64,000 bases of DNA, taken from NCBI GenBank assembly GCA_016714935.1, contig JADKBU010000002.1, positions 124,001 to 188,000 of the forward strand. The letters run 5' to 3'. The notes beneath the pieces were generated by a model, which did no database searches, was not told the origin of the DNA, and saw nothing but the letters and a program-made list of their open reading frames with translations. Made by a program: the position numbers and the translations under genes. The stretch comes from Candidatus Accumulibacter propinquus. GTDB taxonomy: Bacteria > Pseudomonadota > Gammaproteobacteria > Burkholderiales > Rhodocyclaceae. Shown in pieces: positions 9,182 through 18,582 of the stretch (position 1 is the first letter of the stretch; the number at the start of each line of letters is the position of its first letter).

Positions 9182-12100
9182 TCATTTGCACAGTTGATGA
9201 ATAATATCCTTTACCGCAGCAACGCGTTCGGCGAGCGTTGCGCAGTGGCGTCTGAGGATCAGCTTGTCCTGTCCTGCCAGCCGGTAGTTGCGGTCTTTCT
9301 GAATCAGGTTGATGATGCGCATGGCGTCGATCGGCGGATCAGGCTCGAACTGCACGACGACCTGCTCCACCGCAGCGTCGAGCTTGCTGATTCCCAGCGG
9401 CTTGCAGAGCAGCCGCAGGCGGTGGCTGTCAAGCAGTGCCCGGGCCTGCTGCGGTAACTCGCCGAAGCGATCGACCAATTCTTCCTGCAGCTTGTCCAGG
9501 GCTTCGGTGTCCTGGCAGTCGGCCAGGCGTTTGTAGAGCGTCAGCCGTTCATGGACGTCCGGTGCATAGTCGTCGGGGAGCAAGGCGGGGGTGTGCAGCT
9601 TGATCTCGGTGGCGATGGCCAATGGCTGCGTGAGGTCTGGCTCCTTGCCTTGTTTGAGCGCCGCGACGGCACGATTGAGCATCTCGGTGAAGAGGTTGAA
9701 GCCGACTTCCTGCATTTCACCGGACTGGTTGGCGCCCAGCACTTCGCCGGCACCACGGATTTCGAGGTCATGCATGGCGAGGTAGAAACCGGCACCGAGT
9801 TCGTCCATCATCTGGATGGCCTCCAGGCGCTGCCTGGCCTGTTTGTTGAGCGCAGCATCGTCGTGTGTCAGCAGGTAGGCGTAGGCCTGGTGGTGCGAGC
9901 GCCCGACCCGGCCGCGGAGCTGATGCAACTGCGCCAGACCGAATTTCTCTGCACGATTGATGACGATGGTGTTGGCGTGCGGGTTGTCGATGCCGGTTTC
10001 GATGATCGTCGTGCATAACAGCAGGTTGACGCGTTGTTGCGTGAAGTCGCGCATCACGCGCTCCAGGTCGCGCTCCTTCATCTGGCCGTGGCCGACGACG
10101 ATGCGTGCTTCGGGCAGCAGTTTGCCGAGCTTGTCGCGCATGTTGTCGATGGTGTCCACTTCGTTATGCAGGAAGTAGACCTGGCCACCGCGTTTGAACT
10201 CGCGCAACAGCGCTTCCCGAATGATGCCGTCGGAGAAGCGGCTGACAAACGTCTTGATCGCCAGCCGCTTCTGCGGGGCGGTGGCGATCACCGAGAAGTC
10301 GCGCATGCCTTCGAGCGACATGGCGAGGGTGCGCGGAATCGGCGTTGCGGTCAGCGTCAGCACGTCGACCTCGGCGCGCAGCGCCTTGAGTGCTTCCTTC
10401 TGGCGGACGCCAAAACGATGCTCCTCGTCGATGATCACCAGGCCGAGACGGCAGAAGTGCACATCGCTCTGCAAGAGCTTGTGCGTCCCGATGACGATGT
10501 CCAGCCTGCCGTCGGCCAGTTCCTGGAGTGCCTGGCTGACTTCCCGGGCGGTCTTGAAACGCGACAGTTCGGCGATTCTGACCGGCCAGTCGGCGAAGCG
10601 GTCGCTGAAAGTCTGGAAGTGCTGTTCACAGAGCAGGGTGGTCGGGCACAGGACCGCCACCTGCCTGCCGCCAGCCACTGCGCAGAAGGCGGCGCGCAGG
10701 GCGACTTCGGTCTTGCCGAAGCCGACATCACCGCAGACCAGACGGTCCATCGGTCGGCCCGATTTCATGTCTTCGATGACTGCGGCGATCGCGGTTGCCT
10801 GATCCTGTGTCTCTTCAAAACCGAAACCGTCGGCGAAGGCGTCGTAGTCATGTGCCTTGAACTCGCAGGCGTGGCCCTGCCGTGCTGCCCGCAGGGCGTA
10901 GAGGGCGAGCAGTTCCGCGGCCGTGTCGCGTGCCTGCAGCGCGGCACGGCGCTTGGCCTTCTCCCACTGCTGCGAACCGAGGGTGTGCAAGGGGGCGGTG
11001 TCGGGATCGGCACCCGAGTAGCGCGAGATGACATGCAACTGCGATACCGGTACATAGAGCTTGGCGTCGCCGGCGTAATGCAGTTCGAGGAACTCCATCT
11101 CGCCTTCGCCCAGGTCAAGGTGGAGCAGGCCCTGATAGCGTCCGATGCCATGTTGTTCATGCACCACTGGCGACCCGACCTTCAGTTCTGCGAGGTCACG
11201 CAGCCAGTTGTCCACCGAAGTCTTGCGCTGCGCCAGGTGGCGCGCGCGCCGTGACGGACTGTCGGCGTAGAGTTCTGCTTCGGTGATGACCGCCAGTTGA
11301 TCGAGCAGGAAGCCATCGTGAAGCGGAGCAATGGCCAGCGACAGTCTGCAGTCGGCGGCGATGAATTCCGCGAAGCTCGCGCTGGCTTGTGGGGCCAGTC
11401 CGTATTCCGAAAACAGTCCCGACAGGGTCTCGCGACGGCCGGGTGTTTCGGCAAGCAGCAGCACGCGCCCATCGAATCCGCCGATAAACTCCTTCAGGCG
11501 GGACAGCGGGTTTTCCGCGCGGCGATCGATGGCCAGCGGCGGCAAGCTGTGCACGGGACCGTCGTCGCCGGCCGTCAGGGTCTGGCGGGCGTAGGCCTTG
11601 GCGGCCACGAAAAAGGGTTCTTCGGCCAGAAAAAGCTCTCCTGGCGGCAGCAGCGGCCGGTTGCGGTCGCCTGAGAGCATGGTGTAGCGGGACTGCGCCT
11701 CGTTCCAGAACGCACGAATTGCTTCGGGCACGTTGCCGTGTAAGCAAAGCACGGCAGTTTTCGGCAGGTAGTCGAAAAGGGTGGCGGTTTCCTCGAAGAA
11801 GAGAGGCAGCCAGTACTCGATGCCGGCGGAAGGAATGCCGTTCGATACGTCCTTGTAGATTCCCGAGCGGCCGGGGTCACCCTCGAATAGTTCGCGGAAG
11901 CGTTGCCGAAAGCGTGTGCGGCCCTGTTCGTCGATCGGGAATTCGCGTGCTGGCAGCAGGCGAACCTCAGGCACCGGGTAGAGCGTGCGCTGACTGTCAA
12001 CGTCGAAGGTCTTGATACTTTCAATCTCATTGTCGAAGAGATCGAGGCGGTAGGGGAGTGGCGAGCCCATAGGGAAGAGATCGACGAGACCACCGCGAAC

Positions 12101-12607
12101 CGAGTACTCGCCAGGTGCGACGACCTGGGTCACATGCGCATAGCCGGCCAGTGTCATCTGGGCCCGAAACTGCCCGGCATCGAGCTTTTCGCCTTGCTTC
12201 AGAAAGAAGGTATAGGCCGCCAGGTGGGTCGGCGGCGAAAGCCGATAAGCCGCCGTGCCGGCAGGGACCAGCAGCACATCGCACTCGCCGCGCATGACCG
12301 TATAGAGCGTTGCCAGGCGCTCTGAAACCAGATCATGGTGCGGCGAAAAACTGTCATAGGGTAGCGTTTCCCAGTCCGGGAGCAGGCGTACCCGCAGATT
12401 AGCGGCGAACCAGGGAATTTCCTGCAGCAAGCGATGAGCGTCGCCGGCATGGGCGGTGAGCACGGCGAGCATGCGCGGCCTGGCGTCATCGCGGGCTTCC
12501 GACGCGGCATGTGCGATCAGGAGCGCGTCGGCCGAGCCCGCAAACGAGGGGAACTGAAGCCTTTCGCCGATTTTGGGCAACGGCGATCGGGGAAGCGGAA
12601 AGGACAA
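9182..12607 (-). CDS. mfd: Transcription-repair coupling factor Mfd
   Basis: 1141 residues, typical for Mfd, which displaces stalled RNA polymerase and recruits UvrA to damaged template strands. The N-terminal UvrB-homology region is followed by the RNA-polymerase interaction domain (KVGSPVVHEQHGIGRY). The superfamily 2 translocase has Walker A GDVGFGKTEVA, Walker B IDEEHRFGV, TATPIPRTL and the later RGRVGRS motif. The C-terminal TRCF domain is present. The predicted start is TTG at 12607 without a strong ribosome-binding site, so the exact start is uncertain. sir2 lies upstream by about 100 bp and aroG downstream. Confidence 0.96.
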   Translation of the reverse strand: MSFPLPRSPLPKIGERLQFPSFAGSADALLIAHAASEARDDARPRMLAVLTAHAGDAHRLLQEIPWFAANLRVRLLPDWETLPYDSFSPHHDLVSERLATLYTVMRGECDVLLVPAGTAAYRLSPPTHLAAYTFFLKQGEKLDAGQFRAQMTLAGYAHVTQVVAPGEYSVRGGLVDLFPMGSPLPYRLDLFDNEIESIKTFDVDSQRTLYPVPEVRLLPAREFPIDEQGRTRFRQRFRELFEGDPGRSGIYKDVSNGIPSAGIEYWLPLFFEETATLFDYLPKTAVLCLHGNVPEAIRAFWNEAQSRYTMLSGDRNRPLLPPGELFLAEEPFFVAAKAYARQTLTAGDDGPVHSLPPLAIDRRAENPLSRLKEFIGGFDGRVLLLAETPGRRETLSGLFSEYGLAPQASASFAEFIAADCRLSLAIAPLHDGFLLDQLAVITEAELYADSPSRRARHLAQRKTSVDNWLRDLAELKVGSPVVHEQHGIGRYQGLLHLDLGEGEMEFLELHYAGDAKLYVPVSQLHVISRYSGADPDTAPLHTLGSQQWEKAKRRAALQARDTAAELLALYALRAARQGHACEFKAHDYDAFADGFGFEETQDQATAIAAVIEDMKSGRPMDRLVCGDVGFGKTEVALRAAFCAVAGGRQVAVLCPTTLLCEQHFQTFSDRFADWPVRIAELSRFKTAREVSQALQELADGRLDIVIGTHKLLQSDVHFCRLGLVIIDEEHRFGVRQKEALKALRAEVDVLTLTATPIPRTLAMSLEGMRDFSVIATAPQKRLAIKTFVSRFSDGIIREALLREFKRGGQVYFLHNEVDTIDNMRDKLGKLLPEARIVVGHGQMKERDLERVMRDFTQQRVNLLLCTTIIETGIDNPHANTIVINRAEKFGLAQLHQLRGRVGRSHHQAYAYLLTHDDAALNKQARQRLEAIQMMDELGAGFYLAMHDLEIRGAGEVLGANQSGEMQEVGFNLFTEMLNRAVAALKQGKEPDLTQPLAIATEIKLHTPALLPDDYAPDVHERLTLYKRLADCQDTEALDKLQEELVDRFGELPQQARALLDSHRLRLLCKPLGISKLDAAVEQVVVQFEPDPPIDAMRIINLIQKDRNYRLAGQDKLILRRHCATLAERVAAVKDIIHQLCK

Positions 12608-12709
12608 GGAATACGGCTCGCGACTCGACTGCAGGAATGGAGTGGTCTGCGTACGCCGGTTCCAGGCGAGGCAGCTAAACGACGCATTATAGCTGATCGG
12701 TGGCGCCGA

Positions 12710-13495
12710 TCAGCGGCACTGATCATCCCGCTTTCCCGTCTGCAGCGGGCGTGATTCAACTTCTCCGCAGAGCGCGGCAAAGAACTGCGAAGCTCCGCTG
12801 CGAATCGAATAATCGGCGGTTGGCGACAGAGGTGTGGGGTGAGGATTGACTTCCACCAGCACGGCGCCGGCACTTTTCGCCCACATTGGCAGGCGAACCG
12901 CAGGTTGCACGGTGAGTGAGGTGCCGACACAGAAGAATATATCGGCGCTGACGCTACGCGCTTCGGCAGCAGCAAAAACCTCTTCTTCGAGCGCTTCGCC
13001 GAACATCACCAGGTCCGGCCGTACCGGCGCGCCGCAAGCCGGGCAGGGATACGGTTCTTCCGCGCGATGGTCCCAGCTGTCCGCGAAGCCGCAACGCCGA
13101 TGACAACGAACGCGATGAATCGTGCCGTGGACCTCGAGTACGTGTTCATTGCCCGCGCGCGCGTGGTAGCCGTCGATGTTCTGGGTAATGACGGTGACCT
13201 GTTTCGCGGCGCAGATGGCTTCAAGGCGCGCGATGGCTTGGTGGCCAGCGTTCGGCCGTCGGTCATCGACCAGGTTCTTCAGTTGCAGCAGCCAGTTCCA
13301 GACCCGGCGTGGATTGCGCAGGAATCCGTCAATGCTCGCCACTTCGTCCGGATCGACGTTGTTCCAGAGACCGGTTGCGCCGTCGCGGAAGGTCGGAATG
13401 CCACTGTCGGCGGAAAGCCCGGCACCCGAGAAGACGACCACTTGCTGCGCATCGTCCAGCATCGACACGATAGCCTCCAGGCTCATTGATGGCAT
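12710..13495 (-). CDS. Sir2-family NAD-dependent protein deacylase
   Basis: 261 residues from ATG 13495, which has AAGGAG seven bases upstream; an upstream in-frame start at 13570 is less likely. The NAD-binding motif GAGLSADSGIPTFRD lies at about residues 24-38, TQNID in the middle, and the catalytic His in EVHG. A zinc ribbon is formed by Cys pairs in VRCHRRC and PCPAC. Sirtuins remove acyl groups from lysines using NAD; in bacteria acetyl-CoA synthetase is a known target. Its place upstream of mfd on the same strand may be incidental. Confidence 0.92.
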   Translation of the reverse strand: MPSMSLEAIVSMLDDAQQVVVFSGAGLSADSGIPTFRDGATGLWNNVDPDEVASIDGFLRNPRRVWNWLLQLKNLVDDRRPNAGHQAIARLEAICAAKQVTVITQNIDGYHARAGNEHVLEVHGTIHRVRCHRRCGFADSWDHRAEEPYPCPACGAPVRPDLVMFGEALEEEVFAAAEARSVSADIFFCVGTSLTVQPAVRLPMWAKSAGAVLVEVNPHPTPLSPTADYSIRSGASQFFAALCGEVESRPLQTGKRDDQCR

Positions 13496-13804
13496 TTTTT
13501 TCTCCTTGGTCTCGTCTCGTCCGCCGCAGCAATAAGCGCCACTGGCGATCGCGATTGTCGCATGCTCCACTTGGGAACGTGCCCATTGCTCGGTGCAGCC
13601 TGGTTGAAATGCGGGCAGTGCGTGTCAGGAGATGACAGCGTAGCGCTCACGCCGTCGATCGTGATTCGTTGTGAAAATGCAACACAATGCCAGGCCAATG
13701 CTTGAAGCAAATCAAGTTTGTATGCTTAAATCTCCTGACTGCGCAAAAATCGCATCGCGTTTCACGCATTCGGACCTAACAGAGATTAATCGAGGAGGAA
13801 CATC

Positions 13805-14472
13805 TTGAAATCGAAAATCATTACTACCCTGCTGGCCTCTATCGGCCTCTTTGCCGCGGCTGGCGCTACACAAGCCCAGACCGCCCTTGATCGCGTTTAC
13901 GTGATCGACCAACGTGGTGAAGTCGCGATGAGCGGCGCCGGCCTCTGCTGGCGTACGGGATTCTGGACACCGGCGGCGGCGGCCAAGGACCCGGCGGGTT
14001 GCAAGTGCGACAAGGACCTGCTGCCGAAGGAAGTCTGCGAGCCGGCGGTGATTGCCAAGGCGGCGCCTGCTGCCGGACCGAGTGCCAAGCCTTCGGCTGA
14101 CAAGATCACGGTGGCTGCCGACGCGCTGTTCGACTTCGACAAGGCGACGCTGCGTCCGGCCGGCAAGCAGAAGCTTGACGAAGTGGTCGCCAAGTCGAAG
14201 CAAATCAAGCTCGAAGTGATCATCGCCGTGGGTCACACCGACCGCTTTGGTTCCGACGCCTACAACCAGAAACTGTCCGAGAAGCGTGCGGCTGCGGTCA
14301 AGGCATATCTGGTCAGCAAGGGTGTCGAAGCCAACCGCGTAGTCCCGAAGGCAAGGGCAAGAAGAACCCGGTGACCAAGCCGGATCAATGCCCGGGCGCG
14401 AAGAGCAAGAAGGTCATCGAGTGCCTGCAACCCGATCGTCGTGTCGATATCGAACTCATCGGCACCAAGTAA
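13805..14472 (+). pseudogene. OmpA-family outer-membrane protein, copy 1, frameshifted
   Basis: Starts at TTG 13805 after GAGGAGG, with a signal peptide ending ATQAQ. From DRVYVIDQRG onwards it equals the intact copy at 15944, including FDFDKATLRPAGKQKLDEVV and GHTDRFGSDAYNQKLSEKRA. Near 14340 the DNA reads GCGTAGTCCCGAAGG where the other copy has GCGTGTATACCGAAGG. One base is missing and neighbours differ, so the frame changes and stops at 14374, while the original frame resumes in the other phase to TAA 14470-14472. The product would lose the last 40 or so residues of the OmpA C-terminal peptidoglycan-binding domain. It could be a real lesion or an assembly error. Confidence 0.8.
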
Positions 14473-14489
14473 TCAAGGTACCGCGTGCG

Positions 14490-14518
14490 AAAAAACCCCG
14501 CTTCTGCGGGGTTTTTTT
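14490..14518 (+). terminator. Rho-independent terminator after OmpA copy 1
   Basis: ACCCCGC-TTCT-GCGGGGT stem with A-rich left flank and a run of seven T on the right. Identical in sequence to the terminator after OmpA copy 2. The next gene starts 24 bp beyond it. Confidence 0.92.
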
Positions 14519-14541
14519 GTGTGTGGCGAGAGATTTTCCCA

Positions 14542-15867
14542 ATGACTGAGAACGTGCGCCCTGTCGATCTGCTGATCGAGGCACGCTGGATTGTGCCCGT
14601 CGATCCGCCGGATGTGGTACTCGAGAACCACGCCGTTGCGGTAGATGGTGGCCGCATCATTGATCTCCTCCCACAGAGTGAGGTCGCCGGCCGTTTTTTG
14701 CCGCGCAACCGCAAGCGGCTCGACCAGCACGTACTGATTCCAGGCTTGGTCAACTTGCACACCCACGCCGCGATGACCTTGTTGCGTGGTCTGGCAGACG
14801 ACCTGCCACTGATGGAGTGGCTGCAGAGGCACGTCTGGCCCACCGAGGCGCAGCATGTCTCGCCACAGTTCGTCCATGACGGCACCTTGCTGGCCTGTGC
14901 GGAGATGTTGCGTGGCGGTATCACCTGTTTCAACGACATGTATTTCTTTCCCCAGGCCGCGGCAGAAGCGGCTCTTGCTTCTGGAATGCGTGCGGCGATT
15001 GGGCTGATCACGGTAGACTTCCCGAGCAACTATGCGGCCGATGCGGAGGACTACCTGGCCAAGGGCCTGGCGGTCCGTGATCAGTTTCTGGGTCAGTCGC
15101 TGCTATCGTTCTGTCTGGCGCCGCATGCGCCGTATACGGTCGGCGAACGAAGTTTTGCCAGGGTGCTGACCTTGGCCGAACAGCTCGAGTTGCCGATCCA
15201 TCTCCACCTGCATGAGACTGTCCAGGAAATCGGCGACAGCCTGCAGCGCTTCGGAATGCGCCCGATGGAGCGTATCCGCCGCTTGGGGCTGCTCAGCCCG
15301 GCGCTGATCGCGGTGCACGCGGTCCACCTCGATGCCCATGAAATCGAATTGCTGGCCCAGCATGGCTGTTCCGTTGCCCATTGCCCCAGCTCGAATCTCA
15401 AGCTTGCCAGCGGCATCGCGCCGATCACGGCATTGTCGGCAAGAGGGGTCAACATCGGGCTGGGCACTGACGGCGCGGCCAGCAATAATCGCCTCGATCT
15501 CCTTCAGGAAATGCGGTTGGCCGCTCTTCTCGCCAAGGAGAACGGCGGACGCGCCGATGCCATCAACGCCCACCGGGTGCTGCAGATGGCGACGCTGGGT
15601 GGCGCGCGGGCACTCGGTCTCGATGCGCATATCGGTTCCATTGTGCCTGGCAAGTGTGCCGATCTGTGTGCCATCGACCTTAACGACATCGCCCTCGCGC
15701 CCTGCTATGATCCCGTTTCACACCTTACCTACTCGGTAGGCCGTGAGCATGTTTCTGATGTCTGGGTGGGCGGGCGGATACGCGTTGAAAACCGGCAACT
15801 GGTTGAAAACAACGCAACCGGATTGATAAAACTGGCCCTCTTGTGGCAAAATAAAATTCGTCCGTGA
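14542..15867 (+). CDS. mtaD: 5-methylthioadenosine/S-adenosylhomocysteine deaminase (TrzA/ATZ amidohydrolase family)
   Basis: 441 residues from ATG 14542. The metal site begins with NLHTHAAMTLLRG (His73, His75), followed by GGITCFNDMYFFP, APHAPYTV, HLHETVQEI and a final GLGTDGAASNN. This pattern fits the MTA/SAH deaminases, which convert methylthioadenosine or S-adenosylhomocysteine to the inosyl form in methionine salvage; other TrzA-family substrates (for example guanine or chlorohydrolase substrates) are possible. It sits between the two OmpA copies and close to ubiG, a SAM-dependent methyltransferase that produces SAH, which is a plausible functional link. Confidence 0.88.
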   Translation: MTENVRPVDLLIEARWIVPVDPPDVVLENHAVAVDGGRIIDLLPQSEVAGRFLPRNRKRLDQHVLIPGLVNLHTHAAMTLLRGLADDLPLMEWLQRHVWPTEAQHVSPQFVHDGTLLACAEMLRGGITCFNDMYFFPQAAAEAALASGMRAAIGLITVDFPSNYAADAEDYLAKGLAVRDQFLGQSLLSFCLAPHAPYTVGERSFARVLTLAEQLELPIHLHLHETVQEIGDSLQRFGMRPMERIRRLGLLSPALIAVHAVHLDAHEIELLAQHGCSVAHCPSSNLKLASGIAPITALSARGVNIGLGTDGAASNNRLDLLQEMRLAALLAKENGGRADAINAHRVLQMATLGGARALGLDAHIGSIVPGKCADLCAIDLNDIALAPCYDPVSHLTYSVGREHVSDVWVGGRIRVENRQLVENNATGLIKLALLWQNKIRP

Positions 15868-15943
15868 TGAGTTCAGTCAACAACGAGGCATAACAGGCCA
15901 TGCGGAGCAGTTCCGCAGGCTTCAACTAACGAGGGAAACCCAG

Positions 15944-16624
15944 ATGAACAGAACTGCAAGAAACTCCATAATGGCCGTGCTCGCCGCTACTCTCGGCTTC
16001 GGCGCCTCGCTGGCTCAGGCACAGACATCGAGTCCGCTGGATCGGGTGTACGTGATCGACCAACGTGGTGAAGTCGCGATGAGCGGCGCCGGCCTCTGCT
16101 GGCGTACGGGATTCTGGACACCGGCGGCGGCGGCCAAGGACCCGGCGGGTTGCAAGTGCGACAAGGACCTGCTGCCGAAGGAAGTCTGCGAGCCGGCGGT
16201 GATTGCCAAGGCGGCGCCTGCTGCCGGACCGAGTGCCAAGCCTTCGGCTGACAAGATCACGGTGGCTGCCGACGCGCTGTTCGACTTCGACAAGGCGACG
16301 CTGCGTCCGGCCGGCAAGCAGAAGCTTGACGAAGTGGTCGCCAAGTCGAAGCAAATCAAGCTCGAAGTGATCATCGCCGTGGGTCACACCGACCGCTTTG
16401 GTTCCGACGCCTACAACCAGAAACTGTCCGAGAAGCGTGCGGCTGCGGTCAAGGCATATCTGGTCAGCAAGGGTGTCGAAGCCAACCGCGTGTATACCGA
16501 AGGCAAGGGCAAGAAGAACCCGGTGACCAAGCCGGATCAATGCCCGGGCGCGAAGAGCAAGAAGGTCATCGAGTGCCTGCAACCCGATCGTCGTGTCGAT
16601 ATCGAACTCATCGGCACCAAGTAA
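15944..16624 (+). CDS. OmpA-family outer-membrane protein, intact copy 2
   Basis: 226 residues. The signal peptide ends LAQAQ. The short mature N-terminal part has the betaproteobacterial OmpA signature LCWRTGFWTPAAAA with a CKCD cysteine pair, and the C-terminal OmpA domain has FDFDKATLRP and GHTDRFGS followed by LSEKRAAAV, expected to bind peptidoglycan. From the DRVYVIDQRG block to beyond the terminator the DNA is identical to copy 1 except for the lesion in copy 1, whereas signal peptides and upstream regions are unrelated. The ATG is preceded by GAGGGAAA. An ompA-ubiG-gph order is common in related bacteria. Confidence 0.93.
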   Translation: MNRTARNSIMAVLAATLGFGASLAQAQTSSPLDRVYVIDQRGEVAMSGAGLCWRTGFWTPAAAAKDPAGCKCDKDLLPKEVCEPAVIAKAAPAAGPSAKPSADKITVAADALFDFDKATLRPAGKQKLDEVVAKSKQIKLEVIIAVGHTDRFGSDAYNQKLSEKRAAAVKAYLVSKGVEANRVYTEGKGKKNPVTKPDQCPGAKSKKVIECLQPDRRVDIELIGTK

Positions 16625-16641
16625 TCAAGGTACCGCTTGCG

Positions 16642-16670
16642 AAAAAACCCCGCTTCTGCGGGGTTTTTTT
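16642..16670 (+). terminator. Rho-independent terminator after OmpA copy 2
   Basis: Same ACCCCGC-TTCT-GCGGGGT stem and T run as at 14490-14518. It separates the OmpA gene from ubiG, so ubiG probably has its own promoter or depends on read-through. Confidence 0.92.
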
Positions 16671-16731
16671 GTGTGTGGCATGAAGGCACGCAGCTGATGT
16701 GCCAGTCCATCTTACGGATAACCCAGACATC

Positions 16732-17430
16732 ATGATCAATGCGGACCAGAGCGAACTCGAGAAATTCAGCCAGCTTGCGCATCGCTGGTGGGATCCCGGC
16801 AGCGACTTCAAGCCACTGCACGACATCAACCCATTGCGCCTTGACTGGATCGACAGCCTCTGCACGCTCGCCGGCAAGCGGGTGCTTGACGTCGGTTGCG
16901 GTGGCGGTCTGCTCTCCGAAGGCATGTGCGACAGGGGAGCGACGGTGACCGGGATTGATCTCTCCGACAAAGCGCTCAGTGTGGCGCGTCTGCATCTGCT
17001 CGAAAGTGGGCGCACGGTTGACTACCGCAAGATCGCCGCCGAAGCACTCGCCGCCCAGGAAGCCTGTGGTTACGATGTCGTTACCTGCATGGAAATGCTC
17101 GAACACGTACCCGATCCGTCCAGTTCGGTTGCCGCTTGTGCGGCACTGGTCAAGCCTGGAGGGCACGTCTTCTTTTCGACCATCAACCGCAATCCGAAGG
17201 CTTACCTGCTGGCGGTGATCGGTGCCGAATATGTTCTGCAGATGTTACCCAGGGGCACGCACGACTACGCCAGGTTCATCAAACCGTCGGAACTCCTCCG
17301 CTGGGCAAGGGATGTCGATCTCGATCCGGGCGATTTGCGGGGAATGACCTACAATCCCTTTACCGGACAATATGCCCTCGGTCGCAATACCGACGTCAAT
17401 TACCTGCTGCACACCGTAAAGAATGTTTGA
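16732..17430 (+). CDS. ubiG: Ubiquinone biosynthesis O-methyltransferase UbiG
   Basis: 232 residues from ATG 16732; an in-frame start at 16699 is possible but would extend past the usual UbiG N-terminus. It shows the family opening KFSQLAHRWWDP and FKPLHDINPLRLDWI, the SAM-binding motif VLDVGCGGGLLSE (residues 51-63), and LEHVPDP. UbiG performs both O-methylations in ubiquinone synthesis. Its end overlaps the start of gph by 8 bp, so the two are translationally coupled. Confidence 0.95.
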   Translation: MINADQSELEKFSQLAHRWWDPGSDFKPLHDINPLRLDWIDSLCTLAGKRVLDVGCGGGLLSEGMCDRGATVTGIDLSDKALSVARLHLLESGRTVDYRKIAAEALAAQEACGYDVVTCMEMLEHVPDPSSSVAACAALVKPGGHVFFSTINRNPKAYLLAVIGAEYVLQMLPRGTHDYARFIKPSELLRWARDVDLDPGDLRGMTYNPFTGQYALGRNTDVNYLLHTVKNV

Positions 17431-18079
17431 AGCCGTATTGTTCGACCTGGATGGGACCTTTGCCGATACGGCACCAGATCTAGCTGCGGCGTTGAACCGC
17501 CTGCGTGCCGATATTGATCTGGCGCCAGTCCCGCCGGGGCAGTTGCGTCGCTTCACTTCTCAGGGGGTACGTGGCATGCTCAACGCGGGGCTCGACCTGC
17601 GCCCGGGCGATCCGCTCTATGCGCAATTCTATGAACGCTTCCTGCACTATTACAGTCAGGACATCTGTGTGGCGACGACGCTTTTTCCCGGTATCGACGC
17701 ACTCCTTGTTAGCTTCGAGGGCCGCGGTTCGCCATGGGGGATCATCACCAACAAGGCTCAACGCTTCACTCTGCCGTTGCTGACCCGACTGGGTTATGCC
17801 AAACGCGCCGCCTGTGTGGTCAGCGGTGACTCCGCGCCGCGCGCCAAGCCCGCACCCCAACCCATGCGCCTGGCTTGCGCGCTGATCGGCAAGGAGCCCG
17901 CGCGTTGCCTCTACGTTGGTGACGACTCGCGTGACATCCAGGCTGGCCGCGCTGTCGGCATGGCGACCGTGGCTGTACGCTACGGCTATCTTGGTGACGG
18001 TGATCCTATCGAGAATTGGGGTGCCGACCATCTCGTCGACCATGCCGAGGAAATTGCCGCGCTTGCCGGTGTGCAGTGA
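17423..18079 (+). CDS. gph: Phosphoglycolate phosphatase-type HAD hydrolase
   Basis: 218 residues starting inside the end of ubiG. HAD motif I is FDLDGTFADTAPD with nucleophile Asp8 and acid/base Asp10; ITNK is motif II, KPAPQP carries motif III Lys, and GDDSRD is motif IV. Gph removes 2-phosphoglycolate arising from DNA repair or oxygenase reactions. Beside ubiG the alternative is an MupP-like phosphatase of cell-wall recycling, a family often annotated as Gph in gamma- and betaproteobacteria. Confidence 0.88.
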   Translation: MFEAVLFDLDGTFADTAPDLAAALNRLRADIDLAPVPPGQLRRFTSQGVRGMLNAGLDLRPGDPLYAQFYERFLHYYSQDICVATTLFPGIDALLVSFEGRGSPWGIITNKAQRFTLPLLTRLGYAKRAACVVSGDSAPRAKPAPQPMRLACALIGKEPARCLYVGDDSRDIQAGRAVGMATVAVRYGYLGDGDPIENWGADHLVDHAEEIAALAGVQ

Positions 18080-18162
18080 TCCCGGCCTGGGTTTTCGTGT
18101 ACCGTGGGAGGCGGTACCCACCGAGATCGCTATCGCAGTTGGCGATGCGGTAAAGTAGTCGG

Positions 18163-18582
18163 ATGTCGAAAACCGCACTTATCCTCTTTGCCCACGGCGC
18201 ACGTGATCCGCAATGGGCAGATCCGATGCGCCGCGTCTGTGCTGCCGTGCGCGATAGATGTCCCGAGGTGCGCGTCGAACTCGCTTTCCTGGAATTCATG
18301 ACCCCCGATTTGCGTACCTGTGCCGAAACACTGCTCGCGGATGATTTCGAACGTATCATTGTTCTGCCGATGTTCATTGCCCGCGGGGGCCATCTGCGGC
18401 GTGACGTGCCGGCGTTGCTGGACGAACTGCAGAATCGCTACCCGCGGGCGTGTTTTGAACAGGCGTCAGCGATCGGTGAGGTCGAAACTGTCGTGCAGGC
18501 GATGGCCCTGCATGCACTGGGGCTCGCCGGGCACGCCACAATTCCCGATGCGAGTTCCGGAGTTGAACGACCAGGAAGGTGA
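18163..18582 (+). CDS. CbiX/SirB-like sirohydrochlorin chelatase family protein
   Basis: 139 residues, the size of the small CbiX form. The catalytic region FAHGARDPQW has His11, and the second half has VLPMFIARGGHLRRDVP with the second conserved His. Such proteins insert Co or Fe into sirohydrochlorin for cobalamin or siroheme. There are no other tetrapyrrole genes nearby, so the metal and pathway are open. The gene overlaps the next one (GTGA at 18579-18582). Confidence 0.85.
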   Translation: MSKTALILFAHGARDPQWADPMRRVCAAVRDRCPEVRVELAFLEFMTPDLRTCAETLLADDFERIIVLPMFIARGGHLRRDVPALLDELQNRYPRACFEQASAIGEVETVVQAMALHALGLAGHATIPDASSGVERPGR

